Assembly (NCBI RefSeq): GCF_017873555.1
Contig: NZ_JAGGKE010000014.1
Coordinates: 1-64,000, forward strand
DNA from: Halorubrum trapanicum
GTDB taxonomy: Archaea; Halobacteriota; Halobacteria; Halobacteriales; Haloferacaceae
Direction: 5' to 3'
Length of the DNA stretch: 64,000 nucleotides
A program made the position numbers and the translations under genes. Numbering within the stretch: position 1 is the first letter of the stretch; each line of letters begins with the position of its first letter. The notes beneath the pieces were generated by a model. The model was given only the letters and a program-made list of their open reading frames with translations. It was not told the DNA's origin and ran no database searches. Shown here piece by piece: positions 48,735-57,751 of this stretch.

Positions 48735-49359
48735 GAACGCGGCACCCGGCGAGGCCCCGCGCCGCGACCCCGAGGAGCTGCCGGACGAGATCTGCGAGGC
48801 CGTCCCCGACTACGACGACGAGTACCTCGACCGCGTCTCCGACCGGCTGATGTACAGCTACGACCTCGACCGCGACGTCGTCGTCGCCGGCGAGCGGTTC
48901 GAGATGACCGCCGAGATGCGGGTGCGAAACCAGAAGCAGTTCCTCCACCCCTCGCTGAGCTACGCGGACCACGACATGATGGAGCACGTCTTCGCGCGGC
49001 GGGCGTCGACGCCGAGCGTCGACGGCCTGGAGCGGCTGGTGGCGTTCGCCCACGACGTCGCAGACGAGCGAGTGGAGGCCCACGAGGAGCACTACGGCAC
49101 CGACGTCACCGTCGCGCTCGTCGTCGACCGGATCCCCGACGACGTCGCCGCGTTCGTCGACGGGTTCCGCGACCGGACGCTCCTGAAGTTCGGCTACTAC
49201 GGCCACTACGAGGTGAACCTCGTCGTCGTCGCGCCCGACCGCCAGGACCTCGTCGCCAGCGAGAACGCCGACACCGCGGCCGCCTTCCGCCTGTGGGAGC
49301 GGGTCGACCCGCCGGACGAGGGACTCCTCTCGCGGTTCGCGAAGCGCTTCTGGCGCTGA
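48727..49359 (+). CDS. Conserved haloarchaeal protein coupled to the cupin
   Basis: A 210-residue acidic protein with ELPDEICEAVPDYDDEYLDRVSDRLMYSYDLDRDVVVAGERFEMTAEMRVRNQKQFLHPSLSYADHDMMEHVF in the first half and VTVALVVDRIPDDVAAFVDGFRDRTLLKFGYYGHYEVNLVVVAPD in the second, which reads as a beta-alpha-beta unit. No catalytic motif can be named. The 8-nt overlap with the cupin gene suggests a common function. Confidence 0.75.
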   Translation: MSENAAPGEAPRRDPEELPDEICEAVPDYDDEYLDRVSDRLMYSYDLDRDVVVAGERFEMTAEMRVRNQKQFLHPSLSYADHDMMEHVFARRASTPSVDGLERLVAFAHDVADERVEAHEEHYGTDVTVALVVDRIPDDVAAFVDGFRDRTLLKFGYYGHYEVNLVVVAPDRQDLVASENADTAAAFRLWERVDPPDEGLLSRFAKRFWR

Positions 49360-49422
49360 GGGTCGCGACTCGGTCGCTTTCGCGCAAAAATCGGAGGAAC
49401 CGCGGACCGACGTGGCCGCCGG

Positions 49423-51327
49423 TCAGTCGTCGCTCGGTTCGACCGCCGGCTCGCTGTCGCCCCGCGCGCTCGTGATGTTACCGTAGCCGATCCGCACCAG
49501 CGACAGCGCGAGGTAGATGAGCACGAACGCGAGCGCGGTCTGGACGACGAGCGATATCTGGGCGCCCAGGTTCGCCGCACCGCCCTGGAGCAGCCCGCTG
49601 TAGATGTTCTCGTAGAACGCGATCCAAGACAGGCCGAGGACGGTGATAGTGACCATGATGGCCATCGGCACGCCCGTCGAGACGAGCTGCTTGGACTTGT
49701 TCCAGTTCGCGAGCCAGACCGTCCCGGTCAGCAGCGCGAGCGCTGCGAGGAGCTGGTTGGCGCCCGCGAAGAGCCCCCACAGCGTCAGCCACTCGCCCGA
49801 GATGACCAGCACGTACGCGATGAGGCACTGGATGATCGGATTCGTGTAACGGCCGCGAGCGAAGGAGCTGGCTCCGCCGCCGAACCCGCTCTCGGTGCCG
49901 CTCCCCTGTATCCCGACGATGTCCTCCATCATGTAGCGGCCGAGGCGCGCGGCCGTGTCGGTCGAGGTGAGCAGGAAGCTCACGAGCACGAGCGCCATGA
50001 ACGGCGCTCCGAAGCTGGCGGGAATGCTGAGACTCGTGAGGATGATGCCGCCGCCCGTCGCGAAGTTCGGGAGCGCGCCGCCGATGCCCCCGCCCGCCTC
50101 GATCACCGTGGACCCGAGTCCGGCGACGGCGAGCGTCGCCAGCGCGACGGACGCGAGCAGTCCCTCACCGAGCATACCGCCGTAGCCGATGAGGCGGGCG
50201 TCGCTCTCCTTGTTGAGCTGTTTCGCCGTCGTTCCGGAGGAGACCAGCGAGTGGAAGCCGCTGATCGTCCCGCACGCGATGGTGATGAACAGCATCGGGA
50301 AGAGCGGGTAGACGCCCGGGCGGCTCTCTATCCCCCAGAATCCGCTGAACGCGCTGATGCTGTCGGAGACGACGAGCGGTTCGGTGGGCGTGATGGATCC
50401 GATGCCGGCGGCCGACCCGACCGTCCCGAGGACGATCGCGAGGAGCGCGCCGCCGACGCCGGAGTACAGCAGGAACGACGACAGGTAGTCGCGCGGCTGT
50501 AGCAGCACCCACACCGGGAGCGCGCTGGCGGCCGCGGCGTAGAGGAGGATGACCGGCACCCAGCCGGCGACGTTCGGCGTGAGGGTCGCGGCCGGATCCA
50601 TCACGGCGCCGGGCAGCCACGCCCCGTTCCCCAGGAAGCCGAGCAGGATGATCGTCCCGTCCGGGTACGCGCCGGTCTCGACGGCCGGGAACAGCGCGAT
50701 CGGGTTGTTGACGCCGACCCAGACGGCCGCGAACACGCCCGCGACGAACAGGACGGTCCCGAGGACGAACGGGCCGTTGAGCTGGTAGAGGTAGACGCCG
50801 AACAGCAGCGCGAGCGCGATGTAGATCAGGCTCGCGGTCGCGGCGGACGGGAACGCGTTCAGCACGATGCCAACGACCAAGGCGAACACCGCGACCACGA
50901 GGATGATGGTGATGAACGCGAACCACAGCAGCATGTTCTTCCCGCGCTCGCCGACGTACTCGCCGATGATGTAGCCGATCGACTTCCCCTCGTGTCGCAT
51001 CGAACCCGACAGGGAGATGAAGTCGTGAACCGCTCCCATCAACGGGTTCCCGATGGCGACCCACAAAAGCGCCGGGACCCAGCCCCAGATCGCCCCGGCG
51101 GTGATCGGTCCGACGATCGGCGCCCCGCCCGCGATACTTGAGAAGTGATGCCCCAGTAACACCGGCTTCTTCGCCGGTACGTACTCTTGACCGTCCTCGT
51201 ACTTGTGCGCCGGCGTCTCCCGGTCGTCGTCGAGTTCGACGAACTGAGAGAGGTACCTCGAATACCCCATGTATCCGACGGTGAACGTGCCGAGCACGGC
51301 GACGACGATCCAAATTACACTTGTCAT
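49423..51327 (-). CDS. cstA: Carbon starvation protein A (peptide/pyruvate transporter)
   Basis: The 634-residue polytopic protein matches CstA: GHHFSSIAGGAPIVGPITAGAIWGWVPALLWVAIGNPLMGAVHDF (about 59-104), SMRHEGKSIGYIIGEYVG, LLQPRDYLSSFLLYSG (about 270), GTISGFHSLVSSGTTAKQLNKESDARLIGYGGMLGEGLLA (about 345-384) and SFLLTSTDTAARLGRYMMEDI. About 16 helices are predicted. CstA proteins move peptides or pyruvate during carbon limitation. A C-terminal acidic tail replaces the CstA_5TM extension's end. The promoter carries an inverted repeat (see 51356). Confidence 0.93.
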   Translation of the reverse strand: MTSVIWIVVAVLGTFTVGYMGYSRYLSQFVELDDDRETPAHKYEDGQEYVPAKKPVLLGHHFSSIAGGAPIVGPITAGAIWGWVPALLWVAIGNPLMGAVHDFISLSGSMRHEGKSIGYIIGEYVGERGKNMLLWFAFITIILVVAVFALVVGIVLNAFPSAATASLIYIALALLFGVYLYQLNGPFVLGTVLFVAGVFAAVWVGVNNPIALFPAVETGAYPDGTIILLGFLGNGAWLPGAVMDPAATLTPNVAGWVPVILLYAAAASALPVWVLLQPRDYLSSFLLYSGVGGALLAIVLGTVGSAAGIGSITPTEPLVVSDSISAFSGFWGIESRPGVYPLFPMLFITIACGTISGFHSLVSSGTTAKQLNKESDARLIGYGGMLGEGLLASVALATLAVAGLGSTVIEAGGGIGGALPNFATGGGIILTSLSIPASFGAPFMALVLVSFLLTSTDTAARLGRYMMEDIVGIQGSGTESGFGGGASSFARGRYTNPIIQCLIAYVLVISGEWLTLWGLFAGANQLLAALALLTGTVWLANWNKSKQLVSTGVPMAIMVTITVLGLSWIAFYENIYSGLLQGGAANLGAQISLVVQTALAFVLIYLALSLVRIGYGNITSARGDSEPAVEPSDD

Positions 51328-51355
51328 GAGTCCCCTGCCTCGTGGTACCGATTCA

Positions 51356-51389
51356 CTATGTTGAACTTAAATATTGCTTTTGTTCATGA
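51356..51389 (-). promoter_or_regulatory. cstA promoter with flanking inverted repeat
   Basis: A strong AT-rich box (AATATTTAAG, about 51366..51375, minus strand) lies about 40 nt before the cstA start. It is bracketed by ATCATGAAC and GTTCAACAT, an inverted repeat with 5-bp perfect arms (TGAAC/GTTCA). A regulator binding there would cover the TATA box, which suits a nutrient-controlled gene. Nothing else is seen in 51328-51582. Confidence 0.5.
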
Positions 51390-51582
51390 TGTTTATCGGC
51401 GATACCAGGCGGACACTTCCGGCTCACCGCAGCGATCTGGTTTTTACCACTTCTTATCGGTGAAAACATCTCGGATCGGCGGGCGATCGGTCGCACGCGC
51501 GGTCGCTCCGCACCGCTCCGCTCTCGGCGGTTCCTCGCCTTCTCGGCGACGGGAGCGTCGCGGCGTCTCGCGTCCGCCCGCC

Positions 51583-52536
51583 TCAGGTTTCCACGTCGAG
51601 GGACTCGGCGACGTCGGCGAGGACGTCGCCCCGGACCTCCGTGGTGCGCGACTCGATCTCGGCGACGAGCGGCGGCTCGAACCCCTCGCGGACCTGCGCG
51701 AGGCGGTCGCGTTCGGTTTCGGCCTTCTCCCGGAGGTAGCGCGCCCCCCTCCCCGTCTCGTCGTCGTCGGGCGAGGGCGTGAGCTTGTTCGCGATGAGGC
51801 CGCGGACGCGCAGGTCGCGCTCGGTGAATCCCTCGATCGCGCGCGCCGTCTCGTTGACCGACAGCTGATCGGGGTTAAACACGAGGTAGAAGGCGGCCTC
51901 GGTCCGCATCGTCTCGCCCGCGAACTCGAAGAACTCCTTGCGGCGCTGGAGCCGTTCCAAGACCGGGTCACCCTCCAGCAGCCGCCGCGGCTCCCTGTCG
52001 CCGATCGCGGCCTTCTCGAACAGGTCGATCGACTGCTTCCGCTTGTACAGCAGCCGGTCGATCCAGTCGCCGAGGAACTCCGGCAGCCCGAGCAGGCGCA
52101 GCGTCGATCCCGTGGGCGCGGTGTCGAACACCACCCGGTCGTACGGCTCGCTCTCCTCGCGCATCACGTCGACGAACGCGTCGAACAGCGCCGCCTCGTA
52201 CGCGCCCGGCGTCCCGTGCGACATCTCCAGCTGGCGGTTGATCTCCGAGACCATCGCCGCCGACACCTGCTCCGAGAGCGACTCGCGGATCTCCTGGAGG
52301 TGCCGTTGCATCTCGTCTTCGGGGTCGATCTCCATCGCGTCGAGTCCGTCGAGACCCTCCACCGGCTCGGGCGCGTCGCCGAACTCCTGATCGAACACGT
52401 CCGACACCGAGTGCGCCGGGTCCGTCGAGACGACGAGCGTCCGCACCCCGTCGCGCGCGCAGCGGTGCGCGTACGCACACGAGACGGTGGTCTTTCCGAC
52501 TCCGCCCTTCCCCCCGAAGAAGACGAACTGCTCCAT
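51583..52536 (-). CDS. ArsA/Get3-family ATPase
   Basis: The 317-residue protein has the deviant Walker A GGKGGVGKTTVS (about 8-19), switch I VVSTDPAHSVSDVF, and switch II FDTAPTGSTLRLLGLPEF (about 138-155), with a single ATPase copy as in Get3/TRC40. NPDQLSVNETARA and VRGLIANKLTP are family motifs. Methionine-rich hydrophobic helices around MVSEINRQLEMSHG could form the tail-anchored-protein groove. No arsenic genes are adjacent, so membrane protein targeting is a more likely role than arsenite export. It starts 28 nt after the stop of an associated small gene. Confidence 0.9.
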   Translation of the reverse strand: MEQFVFFGGKGGVGKTTVSCAYAHRCARDGVRTLVVSTDPAHSVSDVFDQEFGDAPEPVEGLDGLDAMEIDPEDEMQRHLQEIRESLSEQVSAAMVSEINRQLEMSHGTPGAYEAALFDAFVDVMREESEPYDRVVFDTAPTGSTLRLLGLPEFLGDWIDRLLYKRKQSIDLFEKAAIGDREPRRLLEGDPVLERLQRRKEFFEFAGETMRTEAAFYLVFNPDQLSVNETARAIEGFTERDLRVRGLIANKLTPSPDDDETGRGARYLREKAETERDRLAQVREGFEPPLVAEIESRTTEVRGDVLADVAESLDVET

Positions 52537-52564
52537 CACTCCTCCGAGAGATGTCGTCCGGCCA

Positions 52565-52861
52565 TCAGAAGTGGTACTGCTGGCCCTTTCGTTCGATGAG
52601 GCTCTGGCGGTCCCACAGCCGCCGCTCCCACGCCTCGAACTCGTCTTCGAGGTACGGGAGCAGCTCGGCGGTGTAGTACGACACCGGCGAGGGAATTCCG
52701 AAGGCGTCCGGGAAACACGCCAGCATGAACTCGTCTTCGGTGTCTTCGGCCTCCTTCTCGATCTTCTCGTAGGCCGGGTGCGTGACCATGCCGTGGTACA
52801 GGCCACGGATCCACTCCTTGAGGACCGCCCGGAACCGTTCGATCCGATCGGCTACTGTCAT
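52565..52861 (-). CDS. Conserved small protein upstream of the Get3-like ATPase
   Basis: A 98-residue protein: MTVADRIERFRAVLKEWIRG then LYHGMVTHPAYEKIEKEAEDTEDEFMLACFPDAFGIPSPVSYYTAELLPYLEDEFEAWERRLWDRQSLIERKGQQYHF. The FGIPSPVSYYTAELLPYLEDE segment looks strongly conserved. A CAGCTTTTAGC TATA box about 27 nt upstream sits beside three 11-bp repeats (GCGGTCGGGTC, 52899..52931). The tight gap to the ATPase gene suggests an operon; it might be a partner or regulator. Confidence 0.8.
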   Translation of the reverse strand: MTVADRIERFRAVLKEWIRGLYHGMVTHPAYEKIEKEAEDTEDEFMLACFPDAFGIPSPVSYYTAELLPYLEDEFEAWERRLWDRQSLIERKGQQYHF

Positions 52862-52898
52862 CGTCCTTCATGATATCCCTCGCGTGCTAAAAGCTGTC

Positions 52899-52931
52899 GC
52901 GGTCGGGTCGCGGTCGGGTCGCGGTCGGGTC
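52899..52931. repeat. Three-copy 11-bp tandem repeat
   Basis: GCGGTCGGGTC occurs three times without spacing just upstream of the 52565 gene promoter. It is probably slippage in G+C-rich spacer DNA. Confidence 0.9.
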
Positions 52932-52964
52932 GCGAGGGTCGGGTCGCCGCCGGGACGCAGAGCG

Positions 52965-53168
52965 TCAGGCGGTGTTGCCGTCCGGGAGTTCGCTCGACGC
53001 CTCGTCGGCGTCCTCGGTGTCGTCCAGTTCCGGTCGGTCCCCGTTGTCGGGACTCGGGCTGTGGATGTCGCTGTCGAGCGCTCCCCAGACGAGATACAGC
53101 ATCGCGACGACCATCAGCACCGTCATCGTGATGCTGACCAGCGAGACGGCGGCGGCGGACAGAACCAT
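52965..53168 (-). CDS. Single-span membrane protein with acidic tail
   Basis: The frame encodes 67 residues: MVLSAAAVSLVSITMTVLMV, VAMLYLVWGALDSDIHSPSP and an acidic end (DNGDRPELDDTEDADEASSELPDGNTA). One hydrophobic helix (about 5-30) precedes a strongly acidic C-terminus. No TATA box is compelling, so the gene is moderately supported by coding character and the ATG only. It is divergent from the CobW GTPase gene. Confidence 0.55.
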   Translation of the reverse strand: MVLSAAAVSLVSITMTVLMVVAMLYLVWGALDSDIHSPSPDNGDRPELDDTEDADEASSELPDGNTA

Positions 53169-53285
53169 GTGCCGAGTTCGACGACCACTGCCTATCAACG
53201 TATCGGCTCGGAGCGGCCTCGACGCGCCCGGGTCCCTCGCGGACGCTGCCGGGGGCTTGAAGAGCGTCGTGGCCCACCCGAGCGT

Positions 53286-54557
53286 ATGAACGATCGGATC
53301 CCGGTGACCGTGCTCTCCGGTGGTCTCGGCGCCGGCAAGACGACCCTGTTGAACCACCTCCTCCGGAACGCCGGCGACCGCGATATCGCGGTCCTCGTCA
53401 ACGACATGGGCGACGTCAACGTCGACGCGGGGCTGATCGCCGAGGAGTCCGAAGTGGACGTCGAGGGCGTCACCGAGCTGTCGAACGGCTGTATCTGCTG
53501 TGAGCTTCAGGACGACCTCGAGTCGGCGGTCGTCCGGCTCGCCGACTCCCGCGAGTTCGACGCGCTGGTCGTCGAGTCCTCCGGCATCTCCGAGCCGGCG
53601 CCTGTCGCGCGGCTGTTCACCGCGGAGTCGCGCGCCGCCGCCCGGTACCGGGTCGACGCGCTCGTCACCGTCGTCGACACCCGCCGGTTCCTCGACGCGT
53701 TCGGCGGCGAGGCGACGCCGGAGCGGCGCGGCGCGGCCGCCGACGAGGACCGACCGCTCTCGGACCTCCTCGTCGAGCAGGTGGAGGTGTCGAACCTCGT
53801 CGTCTGTAACAAGGCCGACCGCTGTTCCGACGCGGAACTGGACGAGGCGGTCGACCTCGTCGGCGCGCTCCAGCCCGACGCGGAGACGGTCGTCACGGAG
53901 TTCTCCGCGGTCGACCCCGACCGACTCCTCGGCGTCGGCCTGTTCGACGAGCGCGAACTCGGCGACCTCCCGGGCTGGAAGCGAGCGCTGGCCGAAGCCG
54001 CCGCAGACGACGAAGCCGTGGCCGACGACGAAGGCGATCATGACCCCGACGCGGACGAGGGCGGCCACGCCCACCGCCACCCCGACGAGGTGTACGGCGT
54101 CGACTCCTTCACCTACCGCCGGCGCCGACCGTTCCACCCCGAGCGGATCGCTGCGGTTCTCCGCGACCTCCCGCCGGGCGTGGTCCGGTCGAAGGGCACC
54201 CTCTGGGTGGCGGGCACCGAACAGCGTCAGCAGGTCGGGCAGGCGGGGCGGTCGGTCCGCGTCACCGCGCTCGGCCCGTGGATCGCGAGCCTCCCCGCGG
54301 TCGAGCGCGACATGCTGCGCTCGAACCGCCCCGACCTCGACTGGGACGACGAGCACGGCGACCGCCGGACCGAGTTCGTCGTCATCGGCAGGGGGGTCGA
54401 CGAGGCGGCGCTCGTCGACCGACTCGACGACGCGCTCCTGACCGACGCCGAACTCGCGGACCTCGGCAACCCGGCCGTCGGCGACGATCCGGTCGCCGTC
54501 GACCCCGCTCCCTTCCCGACCGAACAGGGCGACGAGGTCGCGCTCCGCGAGCCCTGA
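53286..54557 (+). CDS. CobW/COG0523-family GTPase metallochaperone
   Basis: The 423-residue protein has Walker A GGLGAGKTTLLNH (about 11-23), the metal-binding CxCC motif in NGCICCELQDDL (about 68-79), ESSGISEPAPVARLF and G4 NKADRC. A His/Asp-rich loop (DHDPDADEGGHAHRHPDEVYGV, about 252-273) precedes the CobW_C domain (FTYRRRRPFHPERIAAVLRDLPPGVVRSKGTLWVAG). Such GTPases deliver zinc or cobalt to enzymes; the histidine loop suggests zinc. The target is unknown; no obvious metal client is adjacent. Confidence 0.92.
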   Translation: MNDRIPVTVLSGGLGAGKTTLLNHLLRNAGDRDIAVLVNDMGDVNVDAGLIAEESEVDVEGVTELSNGCICCELQDDLESAVVRLADSREFDALVVESSGISEPAPVARLFTAESRAAARYRVDALVTVVDTRRFLDAFGGEATPERRGAAADEDRPLSDLLVEQVEVSNLVVCNKADRCSDAELDEAVDLVGALQPDAETVVTEFSAVDPDRLLGVGLFDERELGDLPGWKRALAEAAADDEAVADDEGDHDPDADEGGHAHRHPDEVYGVDSFTYRRRRPFHPERIAAVLRDLPPGVVRSKGTLWVAGTEQRQQVGQAGRSVRVTALGPWIASLPAVERDMLRSNRPDLDWDDEHGDRRTEFVVIGRGVDEAALVDRLDDALLTDAELADLGNPAVGDDPVAVDPAPFPTEQGDEVALREP

Positions 54558-54609
54558 CCGCGGCGCGGCGACGGCTTCGCTCGGGGCGATCGGCCGGGCG
54601 TCGGCCGGT

Positions 54610-54873
54610 TCAGCAGGCGCAGTCGCTCCCGGTCGTGCGCTCGAAGCGCATCGCGTTGCCGCAGTCGGGACGGGCCGGCGTCTCCTCGGCGTCGCGGTCG
54701 AACTCCTCGTCGTCGACGTCGCGGACGCGGACGCCGCAGTCGTCACACCAGTCCGACCCCTCCGAGCCGTCGTCGCCCGCCCTTCCCGGCGCGCGCTGCG
54801 TCGACCGGCTCGCCGCGGCGGCTGCGGAGGCGGGGCGGATCGACCATGCTTCCCGTGCGCGACGGACGGACAA
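54610..54873 (-). CDS. Small zinc-ribbon-like protein with a missing cysteine
   Basis: This frame starts at TTG, with no in-frame ATG or GTG in the coding part; an ATG in another frame overlaps (54850). The C-terminal half reads WCDDCGVRVRDVDDEEFDRDAEETPARPDCGNAMRFERTTGSDCAC. The first knuckle CDDCG is intact, but the second is RPDCG where zinc ribbons usually have CPDCG. The tail CAC may supply another ligand. The first 35 residues are low complexity. Either a divergent zinc ribbon or a decaying gene. Confidence 0.5.
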   Translation of the reverse strand: MSVRRAREAWSIRPASAAAAASRSTQRAPGRAGDDGSEGSDWCDDCGVRVRDVDDEEFDRDAEETPARPDCGNAMRFERTTGSDCAC

Positions 54874-54905
54874 GAGCTAAGTGGCACACAGCCGCCAATC
54901 GGCGT

Positions 54906-55166
54906 ATGAACGACGGCGGAGGGAGCGACGGCGGCGAAGCCGACGACGGGGACGCCGCCGACGGTCGCGGGATCCAGGAGGGCCTCGAGCGCTCGTCGGG
55001 GGACCCGCGAGTGTTGCTCGCAATGAACGCCGTGCTCTCGACGTGGTTCGCTTGGATCGTCGTCTGGGGACTCGACCTGCTGGGCACGGCCGCCTTCTCC
55101 GCGCGCAACGTCGCGACGCTGGCGATACTCCTCTTCGCGCTGACGTACGTGACCGTGCTTCGGTAG
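54906..55166 (+). CDS. Small two-helix membrane protein
   Basis: An 86-residue protein with an acidic, glycine-rich N-terminus ([19 protein letters not shown]) and two hydrophobic segments, [24 protein letters not shown] (about 41-64) and [21 protein letters not shown] (about 66-86). A GAGCTAAG box (about 54873..54880) 28 nt before ATG supports a leaderless gene. No family recognised. Confidence 0.72.
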   Translation: MNDGGGSDGGEADDGDAADGRGIQEGLERSSGDPRVLLAMNAVLSTWFAWIVVWGLDLLGTAAFSARNVATLAILLFALTYVTVLR

Positions 55167-55179
55167 CGGCGAGCGCAGC

Positions 55180-55245
55180 CGGTCGCGCGTTTCGGTGCCG
55201 TCGGTCGCGAGTTTCGGTGCCGCCGGTCGCGCGTTTCGACGCTGG
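55180..55245. repeat. Three-copy 22-bp tandem repeat
   Basis: Three head-to-tail copies of about 22 bp, based on CGGTCGCGCGTTTCGGTGCC plus two bases, fill the spacer before upp. The copies differ by one to four bases. No gene is encoded there. Confidence 0.9.
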
Positions 55246-55320
55246 CGGGGTGAGGCGAACGACCGCGCTGGCCTCCCGATTCGCCACGTTTTAAGACCGT
55301 TCCGGGCTGGATTTCGGACA

Positions 55321-55998
55321 ATGACGATCGAAGACCGCGACGACGCGCACCTCATCACGCACGCGCTGGCGACGGACACCCTCTCGCGGCTGCGCGACGT
55401 CGAGACCGAGCAGGTCGCGTTCCGAAAGGGGCTGGTGAAGCTCGGCCGCATCTGCGGCTACGAGATCATCGACGGCGCGATGGAGACGGAGTACGTCCCC
55501 GTCGAGACCCCCTTAGAGGAGACGACCGGCGAGCGCGTGAAGGGACTCGACGACGTGGTTATCATCAACGTCCTCCGCGCCGCGACCCCGTTCGTCGAGG
55601 GACTCCTGAAGGCGTTCCCCCGCGCGAAACAGGGCGTCATCTCCGCCGGCCGCGACGAGGAGGCGGGGATGACCGACGACGGGGAGTTCCCGATCACCAT
55701 CGACTACGTGAAGCTCCCCGAGATCCGACCGGAGGACACCGTGATCGTCGCCGACCCGATGCTCGCCACCGGCTCGACGATGTGCGCCGTCCTCGACCAC
55801 GTCCTCGACGAGGCCGACGACTTCGAGGACCTGTTCGTCCTCTCGGCGGTCTCCGCGCCCGAGGGACTCGTGCGCGTGAGCGAGTCGGTCTCCGACGCCG
55901 ACCTGTTAACGGTCGCCATCGACGACCACCTCGACGACGACGGGTTCATCGTCCCCGGACTCGGCGACGCCGGCGACCGGGCGTTCCGGACGGTGTGA
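55321..55998 (+). CDS. upp: Uracil phosphoribosyltransferase
   Basis: It salvages uracil to UMP with PRPP. The 225-residue protein has the uracil-PRTase features: [17 protein letters not shown] (N-terminal helix and loop), [18 protein letters not shown] (about 79-96), [10 protein letters not shown], and the PRPP loop [21 protein letters not shown] (about 142-162); the C-terminal [16 protein letters not shown] binds uracil. A CACGTTTTAAG box (about 55286..55294) gives a leaderless start. With pyrD it indicates both de novo and salvage pyrimidine routes. Confidence 0.95.
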   Translation: MTIEDRDDAHLITHALATDTLSRLRDVETEQVAFRKGLVKLGRICGYEIIDGAMETEYVPVETPLEETTGERVKGLDDVVIINVLRAATPFVEGLLKAFPRAKQGVISAGRDEEAGMTDDGEFPITIDYVKLPEIRPEDTVIVADPMLATGSTMCAVLDHVLDEADDFEDLFVLSAVSAPEGLVRVSESVSDADLLTVAIDDHLDDDGFIVPGLGDAGDRAFRTV

Positions 55999-56071
55999 GG
56001 GCGAGTCGACGGCCGCGACCCTCCGACTTCGCCGACGTACTTTTAAGAGCCGCGGCCGCGACCGGGACGAC

Positions 56072-56287
56072 ATGAGCGACGCGCCGACGACCGAACCCTG
56101 CGACGCCTGCGGCGAGCCGACGACGGACGCGCTCTCGCGTACCGTCCGGCTGAGCGTCGACCGGGCGAACATCGACACCCAGCGCCTCTGTCCCGACTGC
56201 TTCGCCGACTGGATCCAGCGCTACCAGGACCGCCTCGGCTCCGGTGACGACGGGGGCGACGACAGCTCCGAGATCATCGTCGACTGA
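56072..56287 (+). CDS. Small zinc-finger protein
   Basis: The 71-residue protein has two CxxC knuckles, CDACGEP (about 10-16) and CPDCFADW (about 40-47), 29 residues apart, forming one zinc site, then an acidic Gly/Asp tail (GSGDDGGDDSSEIIVD). ACTTTTAAGAGC TATA box about 29 nt upstream supports a leaderless start. It belongs to the many haloarchaeal two-CxxC microproteins of unknown role. Confidence 0.82.
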   Translation: MSDAPTTEPCDACGEPTTDALSRTVRLSVDRANIDTQRLCPDCFADWIQRYQDRLGSGDDGGDDSSEIIVD

Positions 56288-56405
56288 GGTCGACGACCGC
56301 CCGGTCCCTTCGCTTCCGCCGTCGACGGCCGAACACCTTCGTTTCGGCCGGCAACGTCCGTTCCGACCGCCCGTCTTAAGCCGCGGCGGAACGGACCTCG
56401 ACGTA

Positions 56406-57689
56406 ATGGATCTCGCCATCGACGCCCCGGTCCCGGCGGCGCCCGACTGCGCCGTCGACGGGACGTGGCTCGCCTGTATCGAGTGCGACGAGACGTTCGC
56501 GCCCTTCGAGGCGGTCCGGTACACCTGCGACGAGTGCGGCGGCCTGCTCGAAGCGCGGTACGACGACCCGCCGACGTTCGACGAGTTCGGGTCCGGCGCG
56601 CCCTCGGAGGGTCCCGACCGCGGCGTCTGGCGCTACCGCGAGGCGCTCCCCTTCGACCTCGGCGTCACGCTCCCCGAGGGCGACACCCCGCTCCACCGCG
56701 TCCCTCGGATCGAGGAGTCGGTCGGCGTCGACGCGCTCCGGATCAAACACGAGGGGATGAACCCCACCGGCTCGTTCAAGGACCGCGGGATGACGGTCGG
56801 CGTCCGCGTCGCGAAGGAGTTGGGCGTCGGCGCGCTCGCGTGCGCCTCCACGGGCAACACCTCGGCCGCGCTCGCCGCGTACGGCGGTCGCGGCGGCATG
56901 GAGACGCTGGTGCTCCTCCCGGAGGGGAAGGTCGCCGCCGGGAAGATCGCGCAGGCGAGCCTCCACGGCGCGCGGATCCTCGAGGTCGACGGTAACTTCG
57001 ACGCCTGCCTCGACATCGTACAGGAGCTGGCCGCCCGCGGCGAGGCGTACCTGCTCAACTCCCTGAACCCGTTCCGCCTGGAGGGCCAGAAGACGATCGG
57101 CTTCGAGATACTCGAGGAGTTCCACGCCGACTACGGCGACTTCCCCGACCGGATCGTCCTCCCCGTCGGCAACGCCGGCAACACCGCGGCGCTGTACAAG
57201 GGGTTCCGCGAACTCGTCGGGTCGGGCGCGCTCGACGTCGACGAGGTCCCCAAGCTCACCGGCGTCCAGGCCGAGGGGGCCGCGCCGATGGTCGAGGCGA
57301 TCGAGGAAGGGAACGACGAGGTCCGGCGCTGGGAGGAGGTCGAGACGCGCGCGACCGCGATCCGCATCGGCAACCCCGTCAACGCGCCGAAGGCGATCCC
57401 CGGCATCCGCAACACCGGCGGCACCGCCGTCGCCGTGAGCGACGAGGCGATCACCGACGCGCAGCGCGACCTCGCCGAGGAGGGCGTCGGCGTCGAGCCC
57501 GCCTCCGCCGCGAGCCTCGCGGGCCTCAGGAAGCTCCGCCGCGAGGGCGTCGTCGCCGACGACGAGCAGGTCGTCTGCCTAACGACGGGCCACCTCCTGA
57601 AGGACCCCGACGCCGCCTACGAGGCGGGCGGCGACCCCGAGCCGGTCCCGAACGACGCCGACGCGGTCCTCGACCACATCAGAGGGTGA
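56406..57689 (+). CDS. thrC: Threonine synthase
   Basis: It converts phosphohomoserine to threonine with PLP. The 427-residue protein has an N-terminal zinc-knuckle-like CIECDETF...CDECGGLLE (about 19-48), the PLP lysine in GMNPTGSFKDRGMTVG (Lys about 127), CASTGNTSAALAAYGGRGG (about 144-162) and the phosphate loop LPVGNAGNTAALYKG (about 253-267). It is leaderless behind a GTCTTAAGCC box about 30 nt upstream. SerA converges from the other strand. A half ORB-like CCTTCGTTTCGGCCGG lies upstream at about 56335. Confidence 0.94.
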   Translation: MDLAIDAPVPAAPDCAVDGTWLACIECDETFAPFEAVRYTCDECGGLLEARYDDPPTFDEFGSGAPSEGPDRGVWRYREALPFDLGVTLPEGDTPLHRVPRIEESVGVDALRIKHEGMNPTGSFKDRGMTVGVRVAKELGVGALACASTGNTSAALAAYGGRGGMETLVLLPEGKVAAGKIAQASLHGARILEVDGNFDACLDIVQELAARGEAYLLNSLNPFRLEGQKTIGFEILEEFHADYGDFPDRIVLPVGNAGNTAALYKGFRELVGSGALDVDEVPKLTGVQAEGAAPMVEAIEEGNDEVRRWEEVETRATAIRIGNPVNAPKAIPGIRNTGGTAVAVSDEAITDAQRDLAEEGVGVEPASAASLAGLRKLRREGVVADDEQVVCLTTGHLLKDPDAAYEAGGDPEPVPNDADAVLDHIRG

Positions 57690-57751
57690 CCGTCACCCGA
57701 AACGTCGACGACTTCGAGCCGTTCGTCCCGGTCGCCGCGTACTAACGCGGA

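Noticed and set aside
51583-52536. Arsenite efflux ATPase ArsA
   Set aside because: A single ATPase copy and no ars genes nearby favour a Get3-like role.
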